A stretch of 64,000 nucleotides of DNA from Reinekea blandensis MED297 (GCF_000153185.1 NZ_CH724155.1:165218-229217), one strand, 5' to 3'; counted from the stretch's first letter, positions 26,270-35,623 are shown. Numbers and translations: made by a program. The notes: generated from the letters alone by a model not told the origin.

Positions 26270-26290
26270 ACTGGAAAGAGTCGACTAGGG

Positions 26291-26782
26291 TTATTTGGAT
26301 TTTTCGTAGGCTTTTTGTTCTGAATCGGCTCTAGTAATGGTGCTTCGACTGGCATCGCAGTCAGCTGCAACTAAGTCGGAATGATTGAGATTCGTTTTTT
26401 GACCTATGTCCTCGGAATTAATACTTGCATCATCAAACTCAAGGGTCATACCGTCTTCGGTTTTTATCAACGTGAAGTTGCCAGCAACCTCACTGGTAAA
26501 TCGATTTCCTGAAAGATGAGTAAATCTGTCCCAGTTTAGGTTTATGACGTAACAGTTATCTTCTTGGTCAACCGCATCACCCCGATAATCATAGTCAGAG
26601 ACATAACCGTCTTTATCGATGCCAATATACCATTCGTCAATCATCCCGTTACCATAGTCATCCGACCAATCGTATATTCCTGCCAAGCTATTGATTGTTT
26701 TATCGCCAGATGAGTCCCCTTCTGAGTTACAAGCAACGAGCGCAATTGTCGAAAGTAAAACCACAGGTAATGTCTTTGACAT
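26291..26782 (-). CDS. Putative lipoprotein of unknown function
   Basis: A 163-residue protein with a lipoprotein signal peptide: MSKTLPVVLLSTIALVAC, modified Cys at residue 18, followed by a Ser/Gly/Asp linker. The mature part is acidic (GIYDWSDDYGNGMIDEWYIG, TLEFDDASIN) with no recognised domain. The gene is visibly more AT-rich than its neighbours, as is the following 200 bp, which hints at acquisition by transfer. Confidence 0.65.
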   Translation of the reverse strand: MSKTLPVVLLSTIALVACNSEGDSSGDKTINSLAGIYDWSDDYGNGMIDEWYIGIDKDGYVSDYDYRGDAVDQEDNCYVINLNWDRFTHLSGNRFTSEVAGNFTLIKTEDGMTLEFDDASINSEDIGQKTNLNHSDLVAADCDASRSTITRADSEQKAYEKSK

Positions 26783-26976
26783 CGTATTTCCTTAATGTTT
26801 TTGTCCGAAGCTATTCATTTTGCTACATATGACTCGCTTCTTCTACGCATTCAGATCAATAAATCATCTGGGAGCACCCATCTCATTTCATCAATCTGTA
26901 CAACTATTGGGCAATGAGTCTGAAGTTTGGTTACTTACGTAAAAATGGTTGTTATTCATTGCTTGGAGGGAAAGTT

Positions 26977-27087
26977 ATGATGGCAGGTTTAGTAGCAATC
27001 ATTGTCCTATCAGCTCTGTTTCAATGGCACCGAACGTCCCTGCAACCGGTTCGTATCGAGCGCTCGCGTCATCACCCCGATCGGTAA
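26977..27087 (+). CDS. Putative 36-residue small membrane protein
   Basis: A short frame begins at ATG 26977, six bases after a very strong GGAGGG Shine-Dalgarno. It encodes MMAGLVAIIVLSALFQWHR (one membrane helix) followed by a basic tail (TSLQPVRIERSRHHPDR) and TAA. Small single-helix proteins with this layout are common, but no family is recognised. It lies in a region otherwise lacking genes between the lipoprotein and the SDR gene. Confidence 0.45.
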   Translation: MMAGLVAIIVLSALFQWHRTSLQPVRIERSRHHPDR

Positions 27088-27100
27088 ACCTGCCCTGCAA

Positions 27101-27823
27101 TTACCAGGGAATGGGTTCGCCGGCCCAGTCCCGGAACTGCAAGTCACCGGGAGTGGCGTATTGCTCAATCAGAGTGAGTAGTCGCTCGGCTACGAAGTCG
27201 GGGCTGAACAGCTTGCCGTCGGGGACATTGGCCTGAAATGGCTTTGACAGAGGCGTGTCGGTGGTGCCGGGATGAAACAGCATCAGTCCGACGCGGCGGT
27301 GAGTGCGAAAACATTCAATGGCGGCAGATCGGACCATCATGTTCAACGCCGCTTTTGAGGCGCGATAACTGTACCAGCCGCCAAGACGATTGTCGGCGAT
27401 ACTGCCAACCCGGGCACTGAAGATCACGATCTTGGCCGAATGGCTCCGGGGCAGGAGAGTCATCAGTGCCTGTAGCCAGAGGACGGGGACGAGCGCATTG
27501 GCCTGCATGACCTCTGCCCAGGCGGTCGCCTCCAATGACGCGATCTGTTTCTCCGGACCAAAGCCTGTGCCATGCAGTACGCCATTGCAGATAAACACCC
27601 GATCCGGTACCCAACCCGAAGCTTTCAAAGTATTCATAACCTCCGCGATACCGGAGGGCGAATAGTCACAGCGATGGAACCTAACCCCAGTGTGTTCATG
27701 GGACGGAATGTCCCGCTGGACCGCAATGATGTCGGTGATGTCAGTTTGCAGCAATTGGGCCATTACAGCCTGGGCGATACCGCTGCCGGCCCCGATGATT
27801 AAGACTCGCGAATAAGGGGTCAT
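27101..27823 (-). CDS. Short-chain dehydrogenase/reductase
   Basis: A 240-residue SDR protein. The cofactor-binding motif is LIIGAGSGIAQAVMAQLL, the catalytic Ser lies in IVIFSARVGSIADN, and the YxxxK motif is in YSYRASKAALNMM. The C-terminus (MLFHPGTTDTPLSKPFQANV) resembles the CsgA/C-factor-like subgroup. The ATG at 27823 overlaps the upstream DCC-protein stop (ATGA), so the genes are coupled. Substrate unknown. Confidence 0.9.
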   Translation of the reverse strand: MTPYSRVLIIGAGSGIAQAVMAQLLQTDITDIIAVQRDIPSHEHTGVRFHRCDYSPSGIAEVMNTLKASGWVPDRVFICNGVLHGTGFGPEKQIASLEATAWAEVMQANALVPVLWLQALMTLLPRSHSAKIVIFSARVGSIADNRLGGWYSYRASKAALNMMVRSAAIECFRTHRRVGLMLFHPGTTDTPLSKPFQANVPDGKLFSPDFVAERLLTLIEQYATPGDLQFRDWAGEPIPW

Positions 27824-28218
27824 GAACAAGACCTTTGAACACGCCGTTGACGTTGCCAGTGATAAAACCGCAGCCAGAGCCGATACCCGGTTTCAGCAAA
27901 CGGTCGGATGGGCTTACTTAACAGCAGTTGCGCCAGGCTGGCAAAACGAGTGTGCTGCCAAGCTCGAACATTTGCCTCAAGACCGGTCAGCCAGGTGCCA
28001 TCAGCGGTCTGCATGTGCAGCTGGGAACTCAGCCGTTCGCGTTGTTGGGCATCCATGGGTTGAGAATGAATATCGACCAGGTTCAGTTGTGCACCGGCAC
28101 CGCGTTGCAGTCGGTGCATTTCGTGTCTGCAAATCGGACAGGACCCATCATAAAAGAGTGTGTCCTTTGCGGTTTTGTTCTCTGCGGATGCGTCAATCTT
28201 GGGTTTGTTTGAGCTCAT
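27820..28218 (-). CDS. DCC-family thiol-disulfide oxidoreductase-like protein (DUF393)
   Basis: A 132-residue protein with the DUF393 signature TLFYDGSCPICRHEMHRLQR, which contains a thioredoxin-like CxxC, and the later ANVRAWQHTRFASLAQLL helix. The family is a thioredoxin-fold offshoot of unproven redox role. It overlaps DUF6435 upstream by 26 bp and the SDR gene downstream by 4 bp, forming a compact three-gene operon. Confidence 0.88.
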   Translation of the reverse strand: MSSNKPKIDASAENKTAKDTLFYDGSCPICRHEMHRLQRGAGAQLNLVDIHSQPMDAQQRERLSSQLHMQTADGTWLTGLEANVRAWQHTRFASLAQLLLSKPIRPFAETGYRLWLRFYHWQRQRRVQRSCS

Positions 28219-28369
28219 CGATTTTTACCTTGACCGACTCAGCTTCTGCCGTCAGCACAGAATACTTTCGTATGTCACCGTTGCGTTGGGCCTGAAACGC
28301 CTCGGTGGTGAGTTTTTCATAGGTTTTCTGCAGTGCCCGGGTCGGGTCAGATTTTAAAAAACGGAACAT
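28193..28369 (-). CDS. DUF6435 (Lacal_2735-like) small protein
   Basis: A 58-residue helical protein starting at ATG 28369: MFRFLKSDPTRALQKTYEKL, then EAFQAQRNGDIRKYSVLTAE and a final charged helix. This matches the Lacal_2735/DUF6435 family, whose members start MFg.fkkDP and contain an EA.q...gd..ky helix pair. Function unknown. It is the first gene of the DCC-SDR operon. Confidence 0.8.
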   Translation of the reverse strand: MFRFLKSDPTRALQKTYEKLTTEAFQAQRNGDIRKYSVLTAEAESVKVKIDELKQTQD

Positions 28370-28455
28370 GTCAGCAACCTGTGGTTGGGGTGTGTATCGG
28401 ATACGAGCGGTTGGTCGGGAAAGATTGCTTTTGTGAGTGCAAAGCGATGGCGGTT

Positions 28456-28476
28456 TTCGTTTTTTATCAAAACGAA
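28456..28476. promoter_or_regulatory. Inverted repeat upstream of glpD (possible GlpR-type operator)
   Basis: A perfect 8-bp repeat (TTCGTTTT/AAAACGAA, 5-bp spacer) lies about 90 bp upstream of the glpD start. CGAACAT, which resembles the half-site of the E. coli GlpR operator, occurs at 28473-28479 and again near 28502. The regulator itself is not in the window, so the assignment is inference. Confidence 0.45.
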
Positions 28477-28565
28477 CATTAATCGAATATTTATTGCTAT
28501 ATCCGAACATGCGACGCACACTTTTTATACACCCAAAGCCCATCCAGACGAAAGAGGATCGCCTC

Positions 28566-30122
28566 ATGAGCGCACTGAAACCGACGCAACACTGGTCTCG
28601 CCAGGAACAGCTACAAGGCATCTCAGAACAGACATTTGACGTGCTCGTGATTGGCGGTGGGGCGACCGGCGCCGGGGTGTTTCTCGATGCCATCAGCCGG
28701 GGTCTAAAGGTGGCGCTGGTGGATCAACAGGACTTTACCGAGGGGACCTCTAGCCGTTCGACGAAGTTGGTTCACGGCGGCGTCCGGTATCTGGAGCAAG
28801 CCGTCAAACAGCTGGACATCGGTAAGTATCAGCTGGTCAGAGAGGCCCTGGCCGAGCGTCGCCGCATGTTGGAAATGGCGCCGCATCTGGCCTGGAAACT
28901 GAACCTGGTGACGCCGGTAAAAGGGTGGTTTGGCCTGCCCTATTTTCGAATCGGTTTGGGCGTTTACGATCTGCTGTCCGGCAGCCAGAAGATTGGTCCG
29001 TCGCGTATTGAAAGCAAAGCCACTTTAAAAGCGATTTGCCCCGACCTGGACATCGACCCACTGACCGGTGGCGTCAGTTATTTTGATGGTCAGTTCGATG
29101 ATGCCCGCTATGGTGTAGCGATGATTCGGACGGGTCTTGAAATGGGGGGCCTGGCGCTGAACCACACCGAAGTGTCTGGTTTACTGAAAACCGACGGCCA
29201 GGTCACCGGTGCGGAATGTCATGATCGCTTGTCCGGAGCATCGTTTACTGTTCACGCCAAGGCGGTGGTGAACTGCACCGGCCCCTGGACCGACAAAGTG
29301 CGTGCAATGGCTGATGCCAACCATACCCCGATGATGACCGTGAGCAGTGGTGTGCACCTGCTGGTGGATCGAGACTTGTTGCCTCAGGGCCGGGGGATTC
29401 TGATTCCTGAGACAGACGATGGTCGGGTGCTGTTCATGCTGCCCTGGCTGGGTAAAACGCTGGTGGGTACCACGGATGACCCGGCGCAGTTGAGCGATGA
29501 CCCTGGGGTATCGGAGTCCGAGATCGACTACATTCTTGAAACCTGCAACCGCTGGCTGTCGGTGCCCATTTCGCGCGATGAGGTGACGGCGTCCTGGTCT
29601 GGACTGAGACCGTTGGTGGCCGATCCGGACGCGCAATCGACCGCGGCACTGACCCGTGATCACGTGGTTCTGGACGATGCCGGGCTGATCAGTCTGACCG
29701 GCGGCAAATGGACCACCTGGCGAAAAATGGCGGAAGACTGCGTCGACCATGTGCTGAAAGTGAAAGGCATCACGGCCAAACCCTGTGCCACCTACGACAT
29801 TCGGTTAGTGGGCGCCCGCGGCGATACCAAAGCGGCTCAGCATGCCATTGCGCATTTACCGGAAGACATTCGTGACCATCTCTGGCAAGCCTATGGCGAT
29901 CGTGCCGGCCAGGTGTTGGCGATGGGGTCAGAGGATCGGCTGGTTGAGAATGAACCCTACATTCAGGCGGAAATCGATTGGATTCTGACCCAAGAAGGCG
30001 CCTGTACTGCTGATGACGTCTTGCATCGGCGGCTGCGGGTTGCGATGCTGGACGAGTCCGTCGCAGAACAGATCCGACAACGGGTCAATGAGCGACTGGA
30101 AAAACTCGCACAGGCTGCCTGA
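28566..30122 (+). CDS. glpD: Aerobic glycerol-3-phosphate dehydrogenase
   Basis: A 518-residue FAD enzyme that oxidises sn-glycerol-3-phosphate to dihydroxyacetone phosphate and feeds electrons to quinone at the inner membrane. DVLVIGGGATGAGVFLDAIS is the FAD dinucleotide fold, EGTSSRSTKLVHGGVRYLEQ is the family signature, and LTGGKWTTWRKMAEDCVDHV is the C-terminal FAD contact. The C-terminal domain is complete. ATG 28566 has an AGAGGAT Shine-Dalgarno; the longer frame to 28437 covers the promoter. Confidence 0.96.
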   Translation: MSALKPTQHWSRQEQLQGISEQTFDVLVIGGGATGAGVFLDAISRGLKVALVDQQDFTEGTSSRSTKLVHGGVRYLEQAVKQLDIGKYQLVREALAERRRMLEMAPHLAWKLNLVTPVKGWFGLPYFRIGLGVYDLLSGSQKIGPSRIESKATLKAICPDLDIDPLTGGVSYFDGQFDDARYGVAMIRTGLEMGGLALNHTEVSGLLKTDGQVTGAECHDRLSGASFTVHAKAVVNCTGPWTDKVRAMADANHTPMMTVSSGVHLLVDRDLLPQGRGILIPETDDGRVLFMLPWLGKTLVGTTDDPAQLSDDPGVSESEIDYILETCNRWLSVPISRDEVTASWSGLRPLVADPDAQSTAALTRDHVVLDDAGLISLTGGKWTTWRKMAEDCVDHVLKVKGITAKPCATYDIRLVGARGDTKAAQHAIAHLPEDIRDHLWQAYGDRAGQVLAMGSEDRLVENEPYIQAEIDWILTQEGACTADDVLHRRLRVAMLDESVAEQIRQRVNERLEKLAQAA

Positions 30123-30245
30123 TTCGAGTGATGCAGATCATTCGCTGGGTTTGACAGGGGGTCTATGCTGAACCACAGAGCTTATCGAAACGGCCGTCAG
30201 GACGTGATGGCCGTACCCGTTCAATCCAATGACCCGGGAGGGGCT

Positions 30246-30488
30246 ATGTTAGGCGAAGAACACTCACTGACGCATGATTTCCCAGAGCATATTGATGCCA
30301 TCAACAAACTCACCGAAAGCGATCCGGATTTTGTCGCGCAGGTGAAAACCTACAACGCGTTGGATAAAGAAATCCGCACGTTGGAGTTGAATGGCAACCC
30401 GATCGACGATGATGAAATGCACAAGCTCAAAAATCGGCGAGCCGCTATGAAAGACGATCTTTATGATCGATTGGTGGCGGTGACCTGA
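30246..30488 (+). CDS. YdcH-like DUF465 protein
   Basis: An 80-residue helical protein. EEHSLTHDFPEHIDAINKLT and DPDFVAQVKTYNALDKEIRT are the DUF465 core, and DDDEMHKLKNRRAAMKDDLY completes the antiparallel helical hairpin. ATG 30246 follows a GGGAGGGG Shine-Dalgarno and gives the usual length; an upstream in-frame start at 30165 has no support. Function unknown. Confidence 0.87.
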   Translation: MLGEEHSLTHDFPEHIDAINKLTESDPDFVAQVKTYNALDKEIRTLELNGNPIDDDEMHKLKNRRAAMKDDLYDRLVAVT

Positions 30489-30573
30489 TCCGCCCCGCCC
30501 AAGGTTAAGACGTGAATTGCAAAGAAACAGGACGTACACTGCGTTTTCCGATTTGATAACGAAGGATTGTCCC

Positions 30574-31431
30574 GTGCGTTCTGTTTTAATTGCGTTTTTT
30601 GCCGGTCTATTACTCACCTCACAACTCCAGGCCTCAGCGATCTGGCACGTCGAAGGCGAACGTGAGTTTTATCTGTTCGGCACCGTTCATCTGATGCGCC
30701 CTGACGCGTTTCCCCTGCCCTCGGTTTACGACACCACACTGGATCAATGCGACGCACTCTGGCTCGAAGTGGATAGCGCTGAGTTGGAAGACATGAATCT
30801 GTTGACGCAAATCCAGCAGATGATGCTCCTGCCGGCCGGGCAACAGTTGAAAAATCAGGTTTCAGAATCGGCCTACAAGGAACTGGAGCGTCTGGCCGAG
30901 CGTGCGGGCGTATCCCTGCAGATGCTGCAAGGGCTGAAACCCTGGGCGGCGGTGAATCAACTGACGTTGATGATCTTTCAACAGAAAGGCTTTACCGGCG
31001 AAGGGCTGGACCCTTACCTGCACCGCCAGGCCATGCAGAAAAACATTCCTATCCGGGCGTTTGAAACCTTGCTTTGGCAGCTGAATATGTTCGACAAGTT
31101 GTCGCAACAGTACGGCGATGAGTTTGTCACCTTTTCTACAGAAGACCTCGATAACGTCGATCAGCTGGTGGAAGATCTGTATCGTAATTGGGCGCGGGGC
31201 GATTATCAGACGCTCTACAAGCAGGCGAAGTTCGAAGCCTATCCCGATGTAGAACGCGTTATGTTGCAGGCGCGAAATGACGATTGGATGGCCACGTTGT
31301 TAGGACAAGAGGCCGATGAAGGCACCCAATGTGTGGCGGTGGGTTTGTTGCACATGGCCGGTGAACATGGACTGGTTCGTCAGTTTGAGCAAGCCGGATA
31401 TCGGGTGACGCAAATGGGAACCGATAACTGA
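30574..31431 (+). CDS. TraB/GumN-family protein
   Basis: A 285-residue secreted protein, GTG start at 30574 with an AAGGA Shine-Dalgarno. The signal peptide is followed by SAIWHVEGEREFYLFGTVHL, the first GX2H-type motif, then WLEVDSAELEDMN, and near the end CVAVGLLHMAGEHGLVRQFE, the second motif. TraB/GumN proteins share a fold with Tiki-type metalloproteases, and the histidines and acidic residues are present here. The role in this organism is unknown. Confidence 0.88.
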   Translation: MRSVLIAFFAGLLLTSQLQASAIWHVEGEREFYLFGTVHLMRPDAFPLPSVYDTTLDQCDALWLEVDSAELEDMNLLTQIQQMMLLPAGQQLKNQVSESAYKELERLAERAGVSLQMLQGLKPWAAVNQLTLMIFQQKGFTGEGLDPYLHRQAMQKNIPIRAFETLLWQLNMFDKLSQQYGDEFVTFSTEDLDNVDQLVEDLYRNWARGDYQTLYKQAKFEAYPDVERVMLQARNDDWMATLLGQEADEGTQCVAVGLLHMAGEHGLVRQFEQAGYRVTQMGTDN

Positions 31432-31440
31432 GCCAACTCT

Positions 31441-32139
31441 CTAACGGTTGTACAATACCGTCAGTGCGCCGAGCGTCCGGAAGCCGAACGGCTTTAACAG
31501 AGTCAGCTCGGCCTGATCGCCATAACCTGCGAGGGTCTGACCGGGAAAGTTCAGCTGAATGATGCGGATCAGTCGCTGCAGATCGGCGGGATCGCCAAAC
31601 AGGTTGGTCAGCCCCATCACATCGTGAGAACCGAACAGGACGGCTCCACATTGCGCCTGTTCGGCACCACCCAGCCAGACAAATCGAATGCGTCCATCGT
31701 CGAGCAAATCGGCCGGAAAGTCCGTGTCATTGCCCGTCATTTCTTGCCAGGCCGCTACCCACAGCTCAAGTTCTTTAACCGACTGGGCCTGATACAGTGA
31801 TTCGTAAGCCGCCGTTTCTCGCACTTCAAACCTGGACTCGCAAACATACCAATGCGCCTTGAACAACTGCTGATAGTTATGATGGTGTCGGGTCTGCTCA
31901 GCGAAACTGTCTTTGATGTACCAGGCAGCACCGTTGTCGGGTCGAAGGTCATTGATCAACGCGGAGTTGAACACGCCGGGCGTTAAGGTGATCAGGTTCG
32001 GATAGGTGCTTGGCATTGGGTCCGGGCAAAACCACACGCCACCGAGAGTCTGCGGTCGAAGACCATGGGCGCGGGCCACGGCATCGCACCAATCGGCGTT
32101 GTTCTGTACGGCCTTCAATAAAAGAGTTGACGCAATCAT
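31441..32139 (-). CDS. GNAT-like protein, putative acetyltransferase
   Basis: A 232-residue protein without a strong family match. The order of blocks fits a GNAT fold with an N-terminal extension: ALINDLRPDNGAAWYIKDSF, then ELELWVAAWQEMTGN, IRFVWLGGAEQAQCGAVLFG, a domain-like DVMGLTNLFGDPADLQRLIR helix, and TLLKPFGFRTLGALTVLY, the typical 'gF...g....y' ending. Acetyl-CoA motifs are weak, so catalytic activity is uncertain. It follows ppsA on the same strand. Confidence 0.55.
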   Translation of the reverse strand: MIASTLLLKAVQNNADWCDAVARAHGLRPQTLGGVWFCPDPMPSTYPNLITLTPGVFNSALINDLRPDNGAAWYIKDSFAEQTRHHHNYQQLFKAHWYVCESRFEVRETAAYESLYQAQSVKELELWVAAWQEMTGNDTDFPADLLDDGRIRFVWLGGAEQAQCGAVLFGSHDVMGLTNLFGDPADLQRLIRIIQLNFPGQTLAGYGDQAELTLLKPFGFRTLGALTVLYNR

Positions 32140-32182
32140 TGCGGGTCCTTGTGGTCAATGTACCGGACATGGGTTCCTTTAT

Positions 32183-32207
32183 CCGGAGCCGTTGCTGCAG
32201 GCTCCGG
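32183..32207 (-). terminator. Hairpin after ppsA
   Basis: A perfect 8-bp GC-rich stem (CCGGAGCC/GGCTCCGG, nine-base loop) lies 57-81 bp after the ppsA stop and before the downstream gene. No T tract follows on the minus strand, so it may act as an attenuator or mRNA-stabilising hairpin instead. Confidence 0.45.
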
Positions 32208-32263
32208 TTACTTTGCCGAGTTTTTCGATCACCTGTCAACAGGTAATCCGGACCCGCCAGGAC

Positions 32264-34666
32264 TTACTCGGTCAGTCTTTTTTCCTCTTCCGTGACCAGT
32301 GTTCGCATCGGCAACAGCGAATCGGCATTCAGGGAGATCGATTCAATGCCTTCGCTGACCAGCCAGCGAGTGATTTCCGGCCAATCACTGGGCGCCTGAC
32401 CGCAGATGCCGATGTATTTACCTCGGCGTTTGCAGGCATCAATCGCCAGTTTCATCAGCGCTTTGACCGCGTCGTCCCGTTCATCATGACCGGTGACCAG
32501 CTGGCTGTCCCGATCGACGCCCAGTGTCAGTTGCGTCAGGTCGTTGGAGCCGATGGAGAACCCATCGCAATGATCGAGGAACTGATCGGCCAGCAACGCA
32601 TTGGTGGGAATTTCACACATGACATACAACAGCAATCCATCTTTGCCGCGTTCCAAACCCTGTGCTTTCAACTCTTTCTGGACGGCTTTTAACTCATCGA
32701 CACTGCGCACAAACGGCACCATGATGGCGACGTTATCCAAGCCCAGGTCATTGCGTACCCGGCGCAAAGCCTGGCACTCAAGGGCAAAAGCCTTGCGGAA
32801 CCGATCGTCGATGTAACGTGACGCGCCGCGGAAGCCGATCATGGGGTTCTCTTCTTTTTCTTCGAAGCGATCACCGCCGATGAGCTGTGCATACTCGTTC
32901 GATTTGAAATCACTGAGCCGGACAATAACCGGCTTCGGATAAAAGGCGGCCGCCAGGGTGCCGATGCCCTCGGTCAGTTTTTCCACATAAAACTCGGCCG
33001 GGGTGTCGTAACCGGCGGTGCGTTTGTCGATGATGGCCGCCGTGGCCTCATCCATGTCGTTCACATTCAGCAAGGCATTCGGGTGAATGCCGATGGTGCT
33101 GTTGATGATGAACTCCAGTCGCGCCAGACCAATACCGTCATTGGGCAGGAACTGTACTTCGAAGGCCTTTTGCGGATTGCCCAGGATGACCATGATTTTG
33201 GTGCGCAGGTCGTTATCCAGGCTGATTTCATGACGCTGCACTTCAAACGGCAGCTCTCCGGCATAAACATAACCGGTGTCGCCTTCGGCACAGCTGATGG
33301 TCAGCGGCTCGTCATCGACCAATACCTCCGTCGCATGCGAGGTGCCCACGATGGCGGGGATGCCCAGCTCACGGGCAATGATGGCCGCGTGACAGGTACG
33401 ACCGCCCCGGTTGGTCACAATGGCGCTGGCCAGTTTCATGATCGGTTCCCAATCGGGATCGGTAATGTCTGTTACCAGCACTTCCCCGGGTTTCAACTCG
33501 TTCATGTGCGAGGCATCCATGATGACCCGGGCACGACCGCTGGCAATTTTGCTGCCCACACTCTTACCGGTGATGCGGATGTCGCCGCTGCCTTTCATAC
33601 GATAGGTTTCGATGACCGCGTGTTCTCGCTGGGAGTGAACCGTTTCCGGGCGGGCCTGAACAATAAACAGCTCGCCGGTCAGGCCGTCCTTTGCCCATTC
33701 GATGTCCATCGGACGGTGCATGCCTGCCAGCCGGCTGTAGTGGTCTTCAATGGCGAGCGCATAGCGACCCAACTGCTCGGCTTCATCATCGGTCAGTGCA
33801 AACGTCTCCCGATCGGCACGACCGACATTGATGTTTTTGACGGGTGAGCGGTGAGGTTTGCGCTCTGCGTACACCATCTTGATGGCCTTTTCACCGAGGT
33901 GCTTGTGAATGATCGCATGTTTGCCTTTGCGCAGGCTGGGTTTGAACAGCTGAAACTCATCCGGGTTGACCGCACCCTGCACGACGTTTTCACCCAGGCC
34001 GAACGCGGCGGTCACCAGAATGGTGTTGTCGAAGCCGGTTTCGGTATCGAGCGTAAACATGACGCCGGACGCGCCCTTGTCCGAACGAACCATCCGCTGC
34101 ACGCCAATGCTCAGTGCGACCTTCATGTGGTCAAAGCCCTGATCTTCCCGGTAGGAAATGGCGCGGTTGGTAAACAGGCTGGCGAAACAGGCTTTGCAGG
34201 TTTCCAATAACGCTTCGTCGCCCTGCACGTTAAGGTAGGTTTCCTGTTGTCCGGCGAAGGAGGCGTTGGGCAGATCTTCGGCGGTGGCGGACGAACGCAC
34301 GGCGACATCCGAACCGCCTTCTTTGCACAGGTCGTGATAAGCGCTGAGCAGTTCCGATTCCAGTCGATCCGGAAAATCAGCGTTGCGAATCCAGCCGCGA
34401 ATGGTATCGCCGGTCCGTTTCAGTGCCTCGACGTCCCGTTTATCCAGATCGCTGAGCAGCGCGGCGATTCGGTCGCGCAGTCCGTTGCTGTCTAATAACG
34501 CCCAGTAGGCATCGGCGGTGGTGGCAAAACCATTGGGGACACGCACGCCGGCATCGTGCAGTTCCCGATACATTTCAGCCAGAGAGGCATTTTTGCCGCC
34601 AACGAGTGGCACATCGGTCAGACGAAGTTCAGCAAAGCGTTTTACATAAGTGAAGGGCGTGTTCAT
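32264..34666 (-). CDS. ppsA: Phosphoenolpyruvate synthase
   Basis: An 800-residue enzyme that converts pyruvate and ATP to phosphoenolpyruvate, AMP and phosphate in gluconeogenesis. The N-terminal ATP-grasp domain shows VPLVGGKNASLAEMYREL and AVRSSATAEDLPNASFAGQQ. The central swivelling domain has the phosphohistidine motif GGRTCHAAIIARELGIPAIV. The C-terminal PEP domain has ANPMIGFRGASRY-type and IGSNDLTQLTLGVDRDS motifs. ATG 34666 has a GGAGG Shine-Dalgarno. The ppsR regulator gene that often lies divergent to ppsA is absent here. Confidence 0.97.
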   Translation of the reverse strand: MNTPFTYVKRFAELRLTDVPLVGGKNASLAEMYRELHDAGVRVPNGFATTADAYWALLDSNGLRDRIAALLSDLDKRDVEALKRTGDTIRGWIRNADFPDRLESELLSAYHDLCKEGGSDVAVRSSATAEDLPNASFAGQQETYLNVQGDEALLETCKACFASLFTNRAISYREDQGFDHMKVALSIGVQRMVRSDKGASGVMFTLDTETGFDNTILVTAAFGLGENVVQGAVNPDEFQLFKPSLRKGKHAIIHKHLGEKAIKMVYAERKPHRSPVKNINVGRADRETFALTDDEAEQLGRYALAIEDHYSRLAGMHRPMDIEWAKDGLTGELFIVQARPETVHSQREHAVIETYRMKGSGDIRITGKSVGSKIASGRARVIMDASHMNELKPGEVLVTDITDPDWEPIMKLASAIVTNRGGRTCHAAIIARELGIPAIVGTSHATEVLVDDEPLTISCAEGDTGYVYAGELPFEVQRHEISLDNDLRTKIMVILGNPQKAFEVQFLPNDGIGLARLEFIINSTIGIHPNALLNVNDMDEATAAIIDKRTAGYDTPAEFYVEKLTEGIGTLAAAFYPKPVIVRLSDFKSNEYAQLIGGDRFEEKEENPMIGFRGASRYIDDRFRKAFALECQALRRVRNDLGLDNVAIMVPFVRSVDELKAVQKELKAQGLERGKDGLLLYVMCEIPTNALLADQFLDHCDGFSIGSNDLTQLTLGVDRDSQLVTGHDERDDAVKALMKLAIDACKRRGKYIGICGQAPSDWPEITRWLVSEGIESISLNADSLLPMRTLVTEEEKRLTE

Positions 34667-35044
34667 GGTGGGCCTCCGTTTCCAGGGGTCACAACCATGG
34701 TCACTTGATCCGGTGGCCTGGCCGCGACCAGACGATAGTGGGATTAAGATAGCTTGATCTTGCGCCTCGCGACCCGGGCAAACCCTGATGCAAGTCAAGG
34801 TTGATCACAACTTGTCCAATCCTAGTCTCCTGAGTCAGAAGTTCGTCTGCTTTCAGCGTGCCATTCAAGTGCTCTGGCAAAGCGTGTCTCGAAGGTAATG
34901 GTTGCTCCATTAGGAAGTGACAAAACACACCCGCCGCACATTTCAGGTCTTGCTGAGAAAGCAAAGACTTATTCGACAGGCTGCTAGCCTGGCTTGCCCC
35001 AGTCGCCGACTTTCGCTTTAATGCGCGCTGATAAGGAGCATTGC
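34667..35044. other. Intergenic region between divergent ppsA and the lytic transglycosylase
   Basis: About 378 bp without a convincing gene. An 87-codon minus-strand frame (34701-34964) lacks protein-like composition and a Shine-Dalgarno. The region must contain both divergent promoters and a long ppsA leader. I see no recognisable riboswitch or operator. Confidence 0.6.
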
Positions 35045-35623
35045 ATGAAACGACTCATTCTCGTCGCCATGATCGGTCTGCTCGCAGGGATGGTCAGTGC
35101 CGGCGATTTCTCTAAATACAAACATCATGACGATTACGACGGCTATTTCCGCAAGTATTCGAAACGGTTTTTCGGCCCGGCCTTTGACTGGCATTACTTC
35201 AAAGCGCAAGCCGTGGCTGAGAGTAACCTGAACCCGGATGCCGAAAGCTGGGTGGGCGCACAGGGCATAATGCAAATCATGCCGCGCACCTTTGAAGAGA
35301 TCCGCCACAAGAACTCATACATCCAGGGCAGTCCGCAAGAGCCGCGTTGGAACATCGCTGCGGGTATCTGGTACAACAAGCAGCAGTTTGATTTCTGGCA
35401 ACGCGGGCGCGCGCTTGATGAACGCCTGAAGTTTATGTACGGCTCGTACAATGCTGGTCGCGGTAACTTGTTGAAGGCGCAACGCGAAGCCATCGATGCC
35501 GGACTCAACCCGCGCATCTGGGATTCGATGTATCAGGCACTGCCACGGGTCACCGGCGATCATTCCAGAGAAACACTGGGTTATGTCGAGAAAATTTTTA
35601 CCATCAAAGAGGATATTCAATAA
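35045..35623 (+). CDS. Lytic murein transglycosylase (SLT domain)
   Basis: A 192-residue exported protein, ATG 35045 with an AAGGAG Shine-Dalgarno. The signal peptide (MKRLILVAMIGLLAGMVSAG) is followed by an SLT lysozyme-like domain. The catalytic Glu lies in AQAVAESNLNPDAESWVGAQ, then GIMQIMPRTFEEI, RWNIAAGIWY and MYGSYNAGRGNLLKAQ. This resembles the catalytic domain of MltF. It cleaves peptidoglycan with formation of 1,6-anhydromuramic acid. Its stop overlaps the next start (TAATG). Confidence 0.92.
   Translation: MKRLILVAMIGLLAGMVSAGDFSKYKHHDDYDGYFRKYSKRFFGPAFDWHYFKAQAVAESNLNPDAESWVGAQGIMQIMPRTFEEIRHKNSYIQGSPQEPRWNIAAGIWYNKQQFDFWQRGRALDERLKFMYGSYNAGRGNLLKAQREAIDAGLNPRIWDSMYQALPRVTGDHSRETLGYVEKIFTIKEDIQ

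Noticed and set aside
34701-34964. 87-codon minus-strand frame upstream of ppsA
   Set aside because: No Shine-Dalgarno, composition not protein-like, and it covers the expected divergent promoter region.
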